From NCBI RefSeq assembly GCF_018294505.1, contig NC_057800.1, forward strand, positions 176,622,113-176,686,112: a stretch of 64,000 nt of DNA, read 5' to 3'. This document shows positions 33,988-46,899 of this stretch, one piece after another. This DNA is from Triticum aestivum. Taxonomy: Eukaryota > Streptophyta > Magnoliopsida > Poales > Poaceae. The position numbers and the translations under genes were made by a program. Position 1 is the first letter of the stretch; each line of letters starts with the position of its first letter. The notes below the pieces were generated by a model, which worked only from the letters and a program-made list of their open reading frames with translations, was not told where the DNA came from and searched no databases.

Positions 33988-36853
33988 TCATTAAAACAAA
34001 GAACCTCCTAAGGGGTATGAGTGTTCAATTGAACAATTCCATACCAAAGATGACAATACCTAGATCTATTCTTATTTTTATGCCTAGCTAGGGGCGTTAA
34101 ACGATAGCGCTTGTTGAGAGGCAACCCAATTTTATTTTTGTTCTTTGCTTTTTGTTCCTGTTTAGTAATAAATAATTCATCTAGCTTCTGTTATGATTGT
34201 GTTTTTTATGTTTTAATTAGTGTCTGTGCCAAGTAAAGACTTTAGGATCTTCTTGGGTGATTGTTGTTTGATCTTGCTGATAATACCATAAAGTGTGCGC
34301 TCACGAAAAAATATCATTTTTTACCAGGGAGCGATAAAATACCAATTCCAACTGCAGTAGATCAATATACTTTTTATCCTGGTCGTCCTAATTTTTAAGA
34401 ATTTTTGGAGTTACAGAAGTATTCGAAACCTCCAGATTGCTACGGGCTGTTCTGTTTTTGACAGATTCTTTTTTTCGCGTGTTGTTTACTTATTTTGATG
34501 AATCTATGAGTAGTATCGGGGGGTATGAACCATAGAGAAGTTGAAATACAGTAGGTTTAACACCAATATAAATAAAAAATGAATTCATTACAGTACCTTA
34601 AAGTGGTGGTTTATTTTCTTATACTAACGGTGCTCATGAGATTTTCTGTTGAAGTTTTGTGTTGTGAAGTTTTCAAGTTTTTGGGTAAAGATTTGATGGA
34701 TTTTGGAATAAGGAGTGGCAAGAGCCTAAGCTTGGGGATGCCCAAGGCACCCCAAGGTAAAATTCAAGGACAACCAAAAGCCTATGCTTGGGGATGCCCG
34801 GAAGGCATCCCCTCTTTTGTCTCCGTCTATCGGTAACTTTACTTGAGGCTATATTTTTATTCACCACATGATATATGTTTTGCTTGGAGCGTATTGTATG
34901 ATTTGAGTCTTTGCTTTTTAGTTTACCACAATCATCCTTTCTGTACACACCTTTTGGGAGAGACACGCATGAATCAGAATTTATTAGAATACTCTATGTG
35001 CTTCACTTATATCTTTTGAGCTAGATAGTTTTGCTCTAGTGCTTCCCTTATATCATTTTAGAGCACGGTGGTGGTTTTATTTTATAGAAATTATTGATAT
35101 CTCATTCTTCACTTATATTATTTTGAGAGTCTTTTAGAACAGCATGGTAATTTGCTTTGACTATAAAACTAGTCCTAATATGATGGGCATCCAAGATGGG
35201 TATAATAAAAACTTTCATATAAAGAGCGTTGAATACTATAAGTTTGATGCTTGATGATTGTTTTGAGACATGAGGGTGGTGATATTAGAGTCATGCTAGT
35301 AGATTAATTGTGAATTTGAGAAATACTTGTGTTGAGGTTTGCAAGTCCCGTAGCATGCACATATGGTAACCGTTGTGTAACAAATTTGAAGCATGATGTA
35401 TTTCTTTGATTGTCTTCCTTATGAGTGGCGGTCGAGAACGAGCGATGGTCTTTTCCTACCAATATATCCCCCTAGAAGCATGCATGTAGTGCTTGGTTTT
35501 GATGACTTGTAGACTTTTGCAATAAGTATGTGAGTTCTTTATGACTAATGTTGAGTCCATGGATTATACACACTCTCACCCTTCCACCGTTGATAGCCTC
35601 TCTAGTACCGGGCAACTTTCGCCGGTACCATAAACCCACCATTTACCTTCCTCAAAACAGCCACCATACCTACCTATTATGGCATTTCCATAGCCATTCC
35701 GAGATATATTGCCATGCAACTTTCCACCGTTCCATTTATTATGACATGCTTCATCATTGTCATATTGCTTTGCATGATCATGTAGTTGAGGTCGTATTTG
35801 TGGCAAAACCACCATTCATAATTTTTTCATACATGTCACTCTTGATTCATTGCACATCCCGGTACACCACCGGAGGCATTCATATAGAGTCATATTCTGT
35901 TCTAAGTATCGAGTTTTAATCCTTGAGTTGTAAATAAATAGAAGTGTGATGATCATCATTATTAGAGCATTGTCCCGTGTGAGGAAAAAAAAGGAGGCCA
36001 AAGAAGCCAATGAAAAAAAGGGAGGCCAAAGAAGCCAAACAAAAAAATAAAAAAAGAGAAAAAGAGAGAAGGGACAATGCTACTATCCTTTTTCCACACT
36101 TGTGCTTCAAAGTAGCACCATGATCTTCATGATAGAGAGTCTCTTATTTTGTCACTTTCATATACTACTGGGAATTTTCGTTATAGAACTTGTCTTGTAT
36201 ATTCCAACAATGGGCCTCCTCAAAATGCCCTAGGTCTTTGTGAGCAAGCAAGTTGGATGCACACCCACTTAGTTTCTTTTGTTAAGCTTTCATACATTTA
36301 TAGCTCTAGTGTATCCGTTGCATGGCAATCCCTACTCACTCACATTGATATCTATTGATGGGCATCTCCATAGGCCATTAATACGCCTAGTTGATGTGAG
36401 ACCATCTTCCTCCTTTTTGTCTTCTCCACAACCACCATTCTATTCCACCTATAGTGTTATGTCCATGGCTCACGCTCATGTATTGCGTGAAAGTTGAAAA
36501 AGTTTGAGAATATTAAAGTATGAAACAATTGCTTGGCTTGTCATCGAGGTTGTGCATGATCTGAATATTTTGTGTGACGAAGATGGAGCATAGGCAAACC
36601 ATATGATTTGTAGGGATGAACTTTCTTTGTCCATGTTATTTTGAGAAGACATGATTACTTTGTTAGTATGCTTGAAGTATTATTGTTTTTATGTCAATAT
36701 TTAACTTTTCTCTTCAATCTTTTGGATCTGAACATTCATGCCACAATAAAGAAAATTACATTGATAATTATGTTAGGTAGCATTCTACATCAAAAATTAT
36801 GTTTTTATCATTTACCTACTCGAGGACGAGCAGGAATTAAACTTGGGGATGCT
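33988..36853. other. Non-coding internal region of O
   Basis: It aligns with the non-coding region of I over most of its length, including TAGGGGCGTTAAACGATAG near 34090. GCTTGGGGATGC occurs at 34730 and 34786, with a one-mismatch copy at 36841 directly before the 3' LTR. No gene seen. Confidence 0.75.
34790..34812 (+). other. Conserved hairpin in the internal region of O
   Basis: GGGGATGCC (34790-34798) pairs with GGCATCCCC (34804-34812), loop CGGAA. Same stem as at 28312-28335 in I; the loop differs in length and sequence. Confidence 0.65.
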
Positions 36854-38424
36854 TGATACGTCTCCAACGTATCTATAATTTTTGATTATTCCATGCTATT
36901 ATATTATATGTTTGGTATGTTTAATGGGCTTTAATATGCTCTTTTATATTATTTTAGGGACTAACCTATTAACCAGAGGCCCAATGCCAGTTTCTGCTTT
37001 TTTGCCTATTTTAGAGTTTCGCAGAAAAGGAATACCAAACGGAGTCCAAACGGAACAAAGCCTTCGTGATGATCTTTCTTAGACCAAAAGCAATCCAGAA
37101 GACTTGGAGTTGTAGTCTGGAACTCCACGAGGCGGCCACGAGGCAGGAGGGCGCCCCCCACCCTCGTGGGCCCCTCGTAGCTCCACCGACATACTTCTTT
37201 CGCCTATATATATATACTCTTACACCCTAGATCGGTCGCAGAGAGCCATGAAACCACTTTTCCACTGCCGCAACCTTCTGTACCCGTGAGATCCCATCTT
37301 GGGGCCTCTTCCGGCGATCTGCCAGAGGGGGAATCGATCATGGAGGGCTTCTCCATCAACACCATAGCCTCTCCGATGAAGCGTGAGTAGTTTACCACAG
37401 ACCTTCAGGTCCATAGTTATTAGCTAGATGGCTTCTTCTCTCTCTTCGATTCTCAATACAAAGTTATCCTCGGTGTTCTTGGAGATCTATTCGATGTAAT
37501 ATTCTTATGCGGTGTGTTTGCCGAGATCCGATGAATTGTGGGTTTATGAACAAGATTATCTATGAATATTTTTTGGTTTTTCTCTGAATTCTTATATGCA
37601 TGATTTGATATCTTTGCAAGTCTCTTCGAATTATCGGCTTAGTTTGGCCTACTAGATTGATCTTTCTTGCAATAGGAGAAGTGCCTAGCTTTGGGTTCAA
37701 TCTTGCGGTGTCCTTTCCTAGTGACAGTAGGGGTAGCAAGGTACGTATTGTATTGTTGCCATCAAGGATAAAAAGAAGGGGTTTATATCATATTGCTTGA
37801 GTTTATCCCTCTACATCATGTCATCTTGCTTAACGCGTTACTCTGTTCTTATGAACTAATACTCTAGATGCATGATGGATAGCGGTTGATGTGTGGAGTA
37901 ATAGTAGTAGATGCAGAATCATTTCGATCTACTTGACACGGACGTGATGCCTATATTCATGATCATTGACTTAGATATCTTCATAACTATGCGCTTTTCT
38001 ATCAATTGCTCGACAGTAATTTGTTCACCCACCGTAATACATGCTATCTTGAGAAAAGCCACTAGTGAAATCTATGCCGCCCATGTCTCTTTCTTATTAT
38101 ATTGTATCTCTTTTATTTACGTCGCATCTCGTTTACTATTTTGCAATCTTTACTTTCCAATATGTACAACAAAAATACCAAAAATATTTACTTTACTATC
38201 TTTATTAGATCTCACTTTTGCGAGTGACCGTGAAAGGATTGACAACCCCTTTATCACGTTGGTTGCAAGGTTCTTCATTGTTTGTGCAGGTACTAGGTGA
38301 CTTGTTCGTTGTCTCCTACTGGATTGATACCTTGGTTCTCAAAACTGAGGGAAATACTTACACTACTTTGCTGCATCACCCTTTCCTCTTCAAGGGAAAA
38401 CCAACGCATGCTCAAGAGGTAGCA
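36854..38424 (+). repeat. 3' LTR of O (1571 bp)
   Basis: It runs TGATACGTCTCC...GGTAGCA with a TATA run near 37205-37216. It is uninterrupted and followed by the right GACGC duplication. Confidence 0.93.
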
Positions 38425-38429
38425 GACGC

Positions 38430-39645
38430 CTGTCTGAACATATTCGTTCAAGTCTTCCTTGGTGACCCGGGAAACTACCCAGTTGCAGGCAGTGATAGTT
38501 TTGCCCATTTGGAGATTGAAAGCCTAAAAGAAAGAAACATTACCGGTTTAAGATTACATTGTTAGACCGGACCATGAATTCAAAGGTAAGGTTCTATAAA
38601 TGGCTGACAGGTTAAGCCAGAAGATGAACATTGAAGTATGCAGATATTCATATTAGCGGCTTAAAAGGGACTAATGGTACCTACTGGATTAAGGTTTCTG
38701 CTATTAAGCCGGAGAGTATTGTCGGGTTATGCAGGTTATAAAGCATATGATGGCGGTTTAAATAGGGCCTAGTGTTATATGGTAGATCACGATTTACGGT
38801 ATAAGCGGCCATGGCAGTTATGGTACTTCTAATCTATCAATGAAAAATTTGTTAAGTGATGGACAATCAGATTTCACAGACTGGAGCTATGATTTTGGAT
38901 CTACAAGCAGTTCAGAAAAGACAGTAATTCTAAACCTAATGTGGTGGTAGCAGAAAAGTTCGTGTGCTCCGATGGGATTTTCTGTGGAGAGGAAGTATTC
39001 TGATGTTAAAACGAATGCTAAACTGCTACTGCATAAGTTTCATATCATGTTCAGATCAAAGGCTACTCGAACTAAAGGAGAAGACGAAGAAGGGTGAAGA
39101 ACACCGATGAACAAGGCTAACCCTAATGCAAATCTGAGGTTGAAGGAGATGAACACTTACGGTTGCAGATAGACTGCGGTGGAGCGCCGACGTTCTCTGG
39201 ACCCGTCAGGTTGATGCAGCGGCCTGAGTTGGTGCAGCGGACAGAGGACGGCGGCGGCGGAGCTCGAGGCTATAGAGGAGTCGTGAGAGGAAGACGAAGA
39301 CGAGGAGGCAAGGGAAAAAATTAAAAGAACCCCCGCCCCTATTTATAAGGGGATGGATACAGGGCATGCGCGGGAACCGAGGAGGTCGAAATCATCATGT
39401 GGCTATATGAACGCCTCGATTTTCGGATGATCATTAAGATAAGGATCAACTAAAGATGTTCTGGGCCTCGTGCGATGTTAATGTGAAATGAGGTCATGGT
39501 GGGTTAAGGAAATTCTATGAGCTGACGTCATGGCGGGTTATAGAAAATTTGTTAAAAGGACGATGCAAGATTTGACAAGTTAGGTATTGAAGATTGATGT
39601 GAACAAAGTTTAGATCAACCTGGGGCCTAATGTTGGGGATATAAC
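38430..39645 (-). pseudogene. J2 antisense gene start, promoter and LTR beginning, right of O
   Basis: This segment aligns along its whole length with 20173-21402 of J1. On minus it holds the ATG exon (MGKTITACNWVVSRVTKEDL), the 5' UTR intron with its GTAAGTG donor near 39156, the untranslated first exon and the TATA box. It ends with the first 15 bases of the J-type LTR (TGTTGGGGATATAAC, 39631-39645), where the Copia element begins. Confidence 0.85.
39340..39349 (-). promoter_or_regulatory. TATA box of the antisense gene of J2
   Basis: CTTATAAATA on minus, in the same place relative to the first exon as at 21097-21106 in J1. The flanking 20 bases on each side are nearly the same in both copies. 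Confidence 0.6.
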
Positions 39646-41259
39646 TATTGGAGAACGCAGTATTTCAAAAAATTCCTATGATGACGCAAGATCTATCTAG
39701 GGATGCATAGCAACATGAGGGAAGAGTATGTATACGTACCCTCGTATACCGAAAGCGGAAGCGTTAAGTAACGCGGTTTATGTAGTCGAACGTCTTCGCA
39801 ATCCAACCGATCAAGTACCGAACGCACAGCACCTCCGCGATCTGCACACATTCAGCTGGTGACCTCCCTCGAACTCTAGATCCCACTGAGGCTGAGGGAG
39901 AGTTTCGTCAGCACGACGGCGTGCTGACAGTGATGATGAAGTTACCGACGCAGGCTTCGCCTAAGCACTATGACAATATAACCGATGTGTGTTTCTGTAG
40001 AGGGGCACACCGCACACGGCTAAAACAATTGTCAACATGTGTGTCTATGGGGTTCCCCCCTCCCCCATATATAAAGGAGGGGAGGAGGGGGTCGGCCGAC
40101 CTCATGGTGCGCCCCCAAGGGGGGATTCCTACTCCTAGTAGGAGTTGGTTTCCCCCCTTTCCTAGTCCTAATAGGAGGGGGAAGGAAGGGGAAGAGGAGG
40201 AGAAGGAAAGGGGTGCCGGCCCCCTCCCAATTCGGATTGGGCTTGGGGGGGGGGGGCGCCCCCACCTCTTGGCCGCCTCCTCTCTCTTCCACTAAAGCCC
40301 ATATAGGCCCATTAAGCCCCCGGGGGGTTCCGGTAACCCCGTGGTACTCCAGTAAATGCCCAAACTCATTCGAAACCATTCCGGTGTCCAAACATAACCT
40401 TCCAATATATCAATCTTCATGTCTCGACCATTTTGAGACTCCTCGTCATGTCTGTGATCACATACGGGACTCCGAACTACCTTCGGTACATCAAAACACA
40501 TAAACTCATTATACCGATCGTCATCGAACATTAAGCGTGCGGACCCTACGGGTTTGAGAACTATGTAGACATGATGAGAGTCATCTCCAGTCAATAACCA
40601 ATAGTGGAAATTGGATGCTCATATTGGTTCCTACATATTCTACGAAGATCTTTATCGGTCAAACCGCATAACAACATACATTGTTCACTTTGTCATCGAT
40701 ATGTTACTTGCCCGAGATTTGATCGTCGGTATCATCATACCTAGTTCAACCTCGCTACCGGAAAGTCTCCTTACTCGTTCCATAATGTAACATCCCGCAA
40801 CTAACTCATTAGTCACATTGTTTGCAAGGCTTATAGTGATGTGCATTACCGACAGGGCCTAGATATACCTCTACGACAATCGGAGTGACAAATCCTAATC
40901 TCGATCTATGCCAACTCAACAAACACCATCGGAGACACCTATAGAGCATCTTTATAATCAATCAGTTACGTTGTGATGTTTGATAGCACACTAAGTGTTC
41001 CTCCGGTATCCGGTATTCTCTAATGATGTGACCCCGTTCATCAAATGACAACTCATGTCTATGGCTAGGAAACTTAACCATCTTTGATTAACGAGCTAGT
41101 CAAGTAGAGGCATACTAGTGACACTTTGTTTGCTTATGTATTCACACATGTACTAAGTTTCCGGTTAATACAATTCTAGCATGAATAATAAACATTTATC
41201 ATGATATAAGGAAATATAAATAACAACTTTATTATTGCCTCTAGGGCATATTTCCTTCA
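39646..41259 (-). repeat. 3' LTR of the Copia element (1614 bp)
   Basis: On plus it runs TATTGGAGAACGCAG...GGCATATTTCCTTCA. It contains a run of 12 G at 40245-40256. Relative to the right LTR it keeps about 110 bases (near 39835-39930) that the right LTR has lost. Confidence 0.88.
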
Positions 41260-41292
41260 GTCTCACACTTGCACTAGAGTCAATAATCTAGA

Positions 41293-44200
41293 TTACATTG
41301 TAATGATTCTAACACCCATGGAGTCTTGGTGCTGATCATGTTTTGCTCGTGAGAGAGGCTCAGTCAACGGGTTTGCAACATTCAGATCCGTATGTATGTC
41401 TCCCTCCTTAACTTGATCGCGGATGGAATTGAAGCGTCTCTTGATGTGCTTGGTTCTCTTGTGAAATCTGGATTCCTTTGCCAAGGCAATTGCACCAGTA
41501 TTGTCACAAAAGATTTTCATTGGACCCGATGCACTAGGTATGACACCTAGATTGGATATGAACTCCTTCATCCAGACTCCTTCATTTGCTGCTTCCGAAG
41601 CAGCTATGTATTCCGCTTCACACGTAGATCCCGCCACGACGCTTTGCTTAGAACCACACCAACTGACAGCTCCACCATTCAATAAAAATATGTATCTGGT
41701 TTGTGACTTAGAGTCATCGGGATCAGTGTCAAAGCTTGCATCGACGTAACCATTTAGGATGAGCTCTTTGTCACCTCCATAAACGAGAAACATATCCTTA
41801 GTCCTTTTCAGGTATTTCAGGGTGTTCTTGACCGCTGTCCAGTGATCCACTCCTGGATTACTTTGGTGCATCCCTGCTAAACTAATAGCAAGGCACACAT
41901 TAGGTCTGGTACACAACATTGCATACATGATAAAACCTATGAATGAAGCATAGGGAATGACTTTCATTTTCTCTCTATCTTCTGCAGTGGTCGGGCATTG
42001 AGTCTGACTCAACTTCACACCTTGTAAAATGGGCAAGAACCCTTTCTTTGCTTGATCCATATTGAACTTCTTCAAAACTTTATCAAGGGATGTGCTTTGT
42101 TAAAGTCCAATTAAGCATCTTGATCTATCTCTATAGATCTTGATGCCCAATATATAAGCAGCTTCACCAAGGTCTTTCATTGGAAAATTCTCATTCAAGT
42201 ATCCTTTTATGCTGTTCAGAAATTCAGTATCATTTCCAATCAATAATATGTCATCCACATATAATATCAGAAATGCTACAAAGCTCCCACTCACTTTCTT
42301 CTAAATACAGGCTTCTCCTAAAGTCTGTATAAAACCATATGCTTTGATCACACTATCAAACCGTATATTCCAACTCCGAGATGCTTGCATCAGTCCATAA
42401 ATGGATTGCTGGAGCTTACACACTTTGTTAGCACCTTTTGGATCGACAAAACCTTCTGGTTGCATCATATACAACTCTTCTTTAAGGTATCCATTAAGGA
42501 ATGCAGTTTTGACATCCATTTGCCAAATTTCATAATCATAAAATGCGGCAATTACTAACAAGATTCGAACGGACTTAAGCATCACTACGGGTGAGAAGGT
42601 CTCATCGTAGTCAACCCCTTGAACTTGTCGAAAACCTTTCGCAACAAGTCGAGCTTTGTAGACAGTAACATTACCGTCAACGTCAGTCTTCTTCTTGAAG
42701 ATCCATTTATTCTCTATGGCTTGCCGATTATCAGGCAAGTCAACCAAAGTCCACACTTTGTTCTCATACATGGATCGCATCTCAGATTTCATGGCCTCAA
42801 GCCATTTTGTGGAATCTGGGATCATCATCGCTTCCTCATAGTTCGTAGGTTCGTCATGGTCAAGTAACATGACCTCCAGAACAGGATTACTATACCACTA
42901 TGGTGCGGATCTTACTTTGGTTGACCTACGAGGTTCAGTAGTAACTTGATCAGAAGTTTCATGATCATCATCATTAGCTTCCTCACTAATTGGTGTAGGA
43001 ATCACTGGAAGTGATTTCTGTGATGGACTACTTTCCAATATGGGAGCAGGTACAATTACCTCATCAAGTTCTACTTTCGTCCCACTCACTTCTTTCGAGA
43101 GAAATTCCTCTAGAAAGGATCCATTCTTAGCAACGAATATCTTGCCTTCGGATATGTGATAGAAGGTGTACCGAACAGTCTCCTTTGGGTATCCTATGAA
43201 GACACATTTCTCTGATTTGGGTTCGAGCTTATCAGGTTGAAGCTTTTTCACATAAGCATCGCAACCCCAAACTTTGAGAAACGACAACTTGGGTTTCTTG
43301 CAAAAGCACAGTTCATATGGTGTCATCTCAACGGATTTCGATGGTGCCCTATTTAACGTGAATGCAGTCGTCTCTAAAGAATAACCCTAAAACGATAGCG
43401 GTAAATCAGTAAGAGAGATCATAGATTGCACCATATCTAATAAAGTGGGGTTACGATGTTCGGACACACCATTACGCTGTGGTGTTCCAGGTGGCGTGAG
43501 TTGCGAGTTTCAAATGAAGACCAAACTTGTAACTCAAATATTCTCCTCCATGATTAGATCGTACAAACTTTATTTTCTTGTTACGATGATTTTCCACTTC
43601 ACTCTGAAATTCTTAGAACTTTTCAAATGTTTCAGACTTATGTTTCATCAAGTAGATATACCCATATCTGCTCAAATCATCTATGAAGGTCAGAAAATAA
43701 CGATACCCGCCACGAGCATCAACACTCATCGGACCGCATACATCAGTATGTATTATTTCCAATAAGTCTGTTGCTCGTTCCATTGTTCCGGAGAACGGAG
43801 TCTTAGTCATCTTGCCCATGAGGCATGGTTCGCAAGCATCAAGTGATTCCAAAAGCCCATAAGCATGGAGTTTCTTCATGCGCTTTACACCAATATGACC
43901 TAAACGGCAGTGCCACAACTAAGTTGCACTATCATTATTAAACTTATATCTTTTGGCTTCAATACTATGAATATGTGTTTCACTACTATCAAGATTTAGT
44001 AAAAATAGACCACTCATCAAGGGTGCATGACCATAAAAGATATTACTCATATTAATAGAACAACCATTATTCTCTGATTTAAATAAATAACCATCTCGCA
44101 TCAAACAAGATCCAGATATAATGTTCATGCTTAATGCTGGCACCAAATGACAATTATTTAGGTCTAAAGCTAATACCGAAGGTAGATGTAGAGGTAGCGT

Positions 44201-45224
44201 GCCGATGGCGATCACATCGACTTTGGAACCATTTCCAACACGTATCGTCACCTCGTCCTTAGCCAATCTCCGCTTAATCCGTAGCCCCTGTTTCGAGTTG
44301 CAAATATTAGCAACAAAACCAATATCAAATACCCAGGCGCTACTGCGAGCATTACTAAGGTACACATCAATAACATGTATATCAAATATACCTTTCACCT
44401 TGCCATCCTTCTTATCCGCCAAATACTTGGGGCAGTTCCGCTTCCAGTGACCAGTCCCTTTGCAGTAGGAGCACTCAGTCTAAGGCTTAGGTCCAGATTT
44501 GGGCTTCTTCACTTGAGAAGCAACTTGTTTGCTGTTCTTATTGAAGTTCCCCTTCTTCCCTTTGCCCTTCTTCTTCAAACTGGTGGTCTTGTTGACCATC
44601 AACACTTGATTCTCCTTCTTGATTTCTACCTCCGCAGCTTTTAGCATCGCGAAGAGCTTAGGAATTGTCTTATCCATCCCTTGCATATTATAGTTCATCA
44701 CGAAGCTTTGTAGCTTGGTGGCACTGATTGAAGAAGTCTGTCAATGACACTATCAACCAAAAGATTAACTCCCATCTGAGTCAAGTGATTGTCGTACCCA
44801 GACATTCTGAGTATGTGTTCACTGATAGAACTATTCTCCTCCATTTTGCAGCTATAGAGCTTATTGGTGACTTCATATCGCTCAATCCAGGCATTTCTTG
44901 AAATATTAACTTCAACTCCTAGAACATCTCATATGCTCCATGATGTTCAAAATGTCGTTGAAGTCCCGGTTCTAAGCCGTAAAGCATGGCACACATGACT
45001 ATCGAGTAGTCATCAGCTTTGCTCTGCCAGGTGTTCATAACATCTGGCATTGCTCCTGCAGCGAGTTTGGCACTTAGCGGTGCTTCCATGACATAATTCT
45101 TCTGTGCAGCAATGAGGATAATCCTCAAGTTGTGGACCCAGTCCGTGTAGTTGCTACCATCATCTTTCAACTTAGCTTTCTCTAGGAACACATTAAAATT
45201 CAACAGAACAACAACATGGGCCAT
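41293..45224 (-). pseudogene. Copia gag-pol polyprotein, multiply broken
   Basis: Minus strand from ATG 45224 (MAHVVVLLNFNVFLEKAKL) to TAA 41293. Order: gag; zinc knuckle CSYCKGTGHWKRNC (near 44440-44480); protease; integrase; RT; RNase H, the Copia order. Protease reads WVFDIGF where the family has a D-T-G motif, so its active site is changed (44315-44326). Integrase keeps H-C zinc residues (WHCRLGH, CEPC) and HTDVCGPM, but the second catalytic Asp is Asn (RSNHGGEY, 43553-43555). RT has KARLVAKGFRQVQG, MDVKTAFLNGYL and YVDD; RNase H has YVDASFD, EAEYIA and CDNTGA. Stops occur near 44919, 44480, 43919, 43613 and 42301, with frameshifts near 43500. Long dead. Confidence 0.9.
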
Positions 45225-46443
45225 TTATCTACAACAACATAGACATGCAAAATACTATCAGGTACTAAGTTAATGATAAATTAAAGTTAAGTTAATCATA
45301 TTACTTAAGAACTCCCACTTAGATAGATATCCCTCTAATCATCTAAGTGATCACGTGATCCACATCAACTAAACCATGTCCGATCATCACATGAGATGGA
45401 GTAGTTTTCAATGGTGAACATCGCTATGTTGATCATATCTGCTATATGATTCACGCTCGAACTTTCGGTCTTAGTGTTCTAAGGCCATATCTGCATATGC
45501 TAGGCTCGTCAAGTTTAACACGAGTATTCTGCGTGTGCAAAACCGGCTTGCACCCGTTGTATGTGAACGTAGAGCTTATCACACCCGATCATCACATGGT
45601 GTCTCGGCACGACGAACTGTAGCAACGGTGCATACACAGGGAGAACACTTATACCTTGAAATTTAGTGAGAGATCATCTTATAATGCTACCGTCGTACTA
45701 AGCAAAATAAGATGCATAAAGGATAAACGTCACATGCAATCAATATAAGTGATATGATATGGCCATCATCATCTTGTGCCTTTGATCTCCATCTCCAAAG
45801 CACTGTCATGATCACCATCGTCACCGGCTTGACACCTTGATCTCCATCGAGCATCGTTGTTGTCTCGCCAACTATTGCTTCTAAGACTATCGCTATGGCT
45901 TAGTGATAAACTAAAGCAATTACATGGCGATTGCATTTCATACAATAAAGCGACAACCATATGGCTCCTGCCAGTTGCCGATAACTGTGTTACAAAACAT
46001 GATCATCTCATACAACAATTTAAATAATCACGTCTTGACCATATCACATCAGAACATGCCCCACAAAAACAAGTTAGATGTCCTCTACTTTGTTGTTGCA
46101 AGTTTTACGTGGCTGCTACGGGCTTAGCAAGAACCATTCTTACCTATGCATCAAAAACCACAACGCAGTATAGTGATTGCTTTTTGATCTTCAGAAAGAA
46201 CCCTGTTCGTTGAATCTGATTCAACTAAAGTTGGAGAAACTGACACCCGCCAGCCACCTATGTGCAAATCACGTCGGTAGAACCAGTCTCATGAACGCGG
46301 TCATGTAATGTTAGTCCGGGCCGCTTCATCCAACAATACCGCCAAATCAAGAAACAACTAGTGATGGCAAGCAATATGTATATACCCATGCCCACAACTC
46401 CTTTGTGTTCTACTCGTGCATATAACATCTACGCATAGACCTG
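45225..46443 (-). other. Leader between primer site and gag of the Copia element
   Basis: About 1.2 kb without a convincing frame. It matches the long untranslated leader expected in BARE1-type elements. I see no other gene in it. Confidence 0.65.
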
Positions 46444-46455
46444 GCTCGGATGCCA
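46444..46455 (-). other. Primer-binding site of the Copia element, initiator tRNA-Met type
   Basis: On minus it reads TGGCATCCGAGC directly after the LTR. The usual BARE1-type site is TGGTATCAGAGC, complementary to initiator tRNA-Met, so two positions differ. Confidence 0.75.
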
Positions 46456-46456
46456 C

Positions 46457-46899
46457 TGTTGGGGAACGCAGTATTTCAAAAAAATTCCTATGATCACGCA
46501 AGATCTATCTAGGGATGCATAGCAACGAGAGGAGAGAGTATGTCTATGTACCCTCGTAGACCGAAAGTGGAAGCGTTAAGTAACGTGGTTGATGTAGTCG
46601 AACGTCTTTGCAATCCAACCGATCAAGTACCGAACGCACGGCACCTCCGTGATGATGAAGTTACCGACGCAGGGCTTCGCCTAAGCACTACGACAATATG
46701 ACCGAGGTGTGTTTCTGTGGAGGGGCGCACCGCACACGGCTAAAACAATTGTCAACATGTGTGTCTATGGGGTGCCCCCTCCCCCGTATATAAAGGAGGG
46801 GAGGAGGGGGTCGGTCGACCTCATGGTGCGCCCCCAAGGGGGCATTCCTACTCCTACTAGGAGTAGGTTTCCCCCCTTTCCTAGTCCTAATAGGAGGGG
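46457..46899 (-). repeat. 5' LTR of the Copia element, first part
   Basis: On plus it starts TGTTGGGGAACGCAG and matches the left LTR, except that about 110 bases are missing around 46650 (after CACCTCCG). It stops at 46899, where Gypsy F is inserted. The remainder, 56891-56970, continues the match up to GCGCCCCCA and is then cut off. Confidence 0.88.

Larger units (their letters stand above)
23041..38424 (+). mobile_element. Gypsy-like LTR retrotransposon O (outer), flanked by GACGC
   Basis: It starts TGATACGTCTCC at 23041 and ends GGTAGCA at 38424, with TSD GACGC at 23036-23040 and 38425-38429. Removing it restores the antisense exon of J2 exactly as in J1. The 5' LTR is split by element I: 23041-23630 plus 32027-33017, 1581 bp in total. 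The 3' LTR is 36854-38424, 1571 bp. The internal region is only about 3.8 kb, with a partial gag and no protease, RT or integrase. It is non-autonomous and related to I. Confidence 0.93.

Noticed and set aside
39620..39660. Possible single LTR starting TGTTGGGGATATAAC and running on into the Copia LTR
   Set aside because: The first 15 bases match the J LTR at 21388, and the rest matches the Copia LTR at 46457, so this is a junction of two elements.
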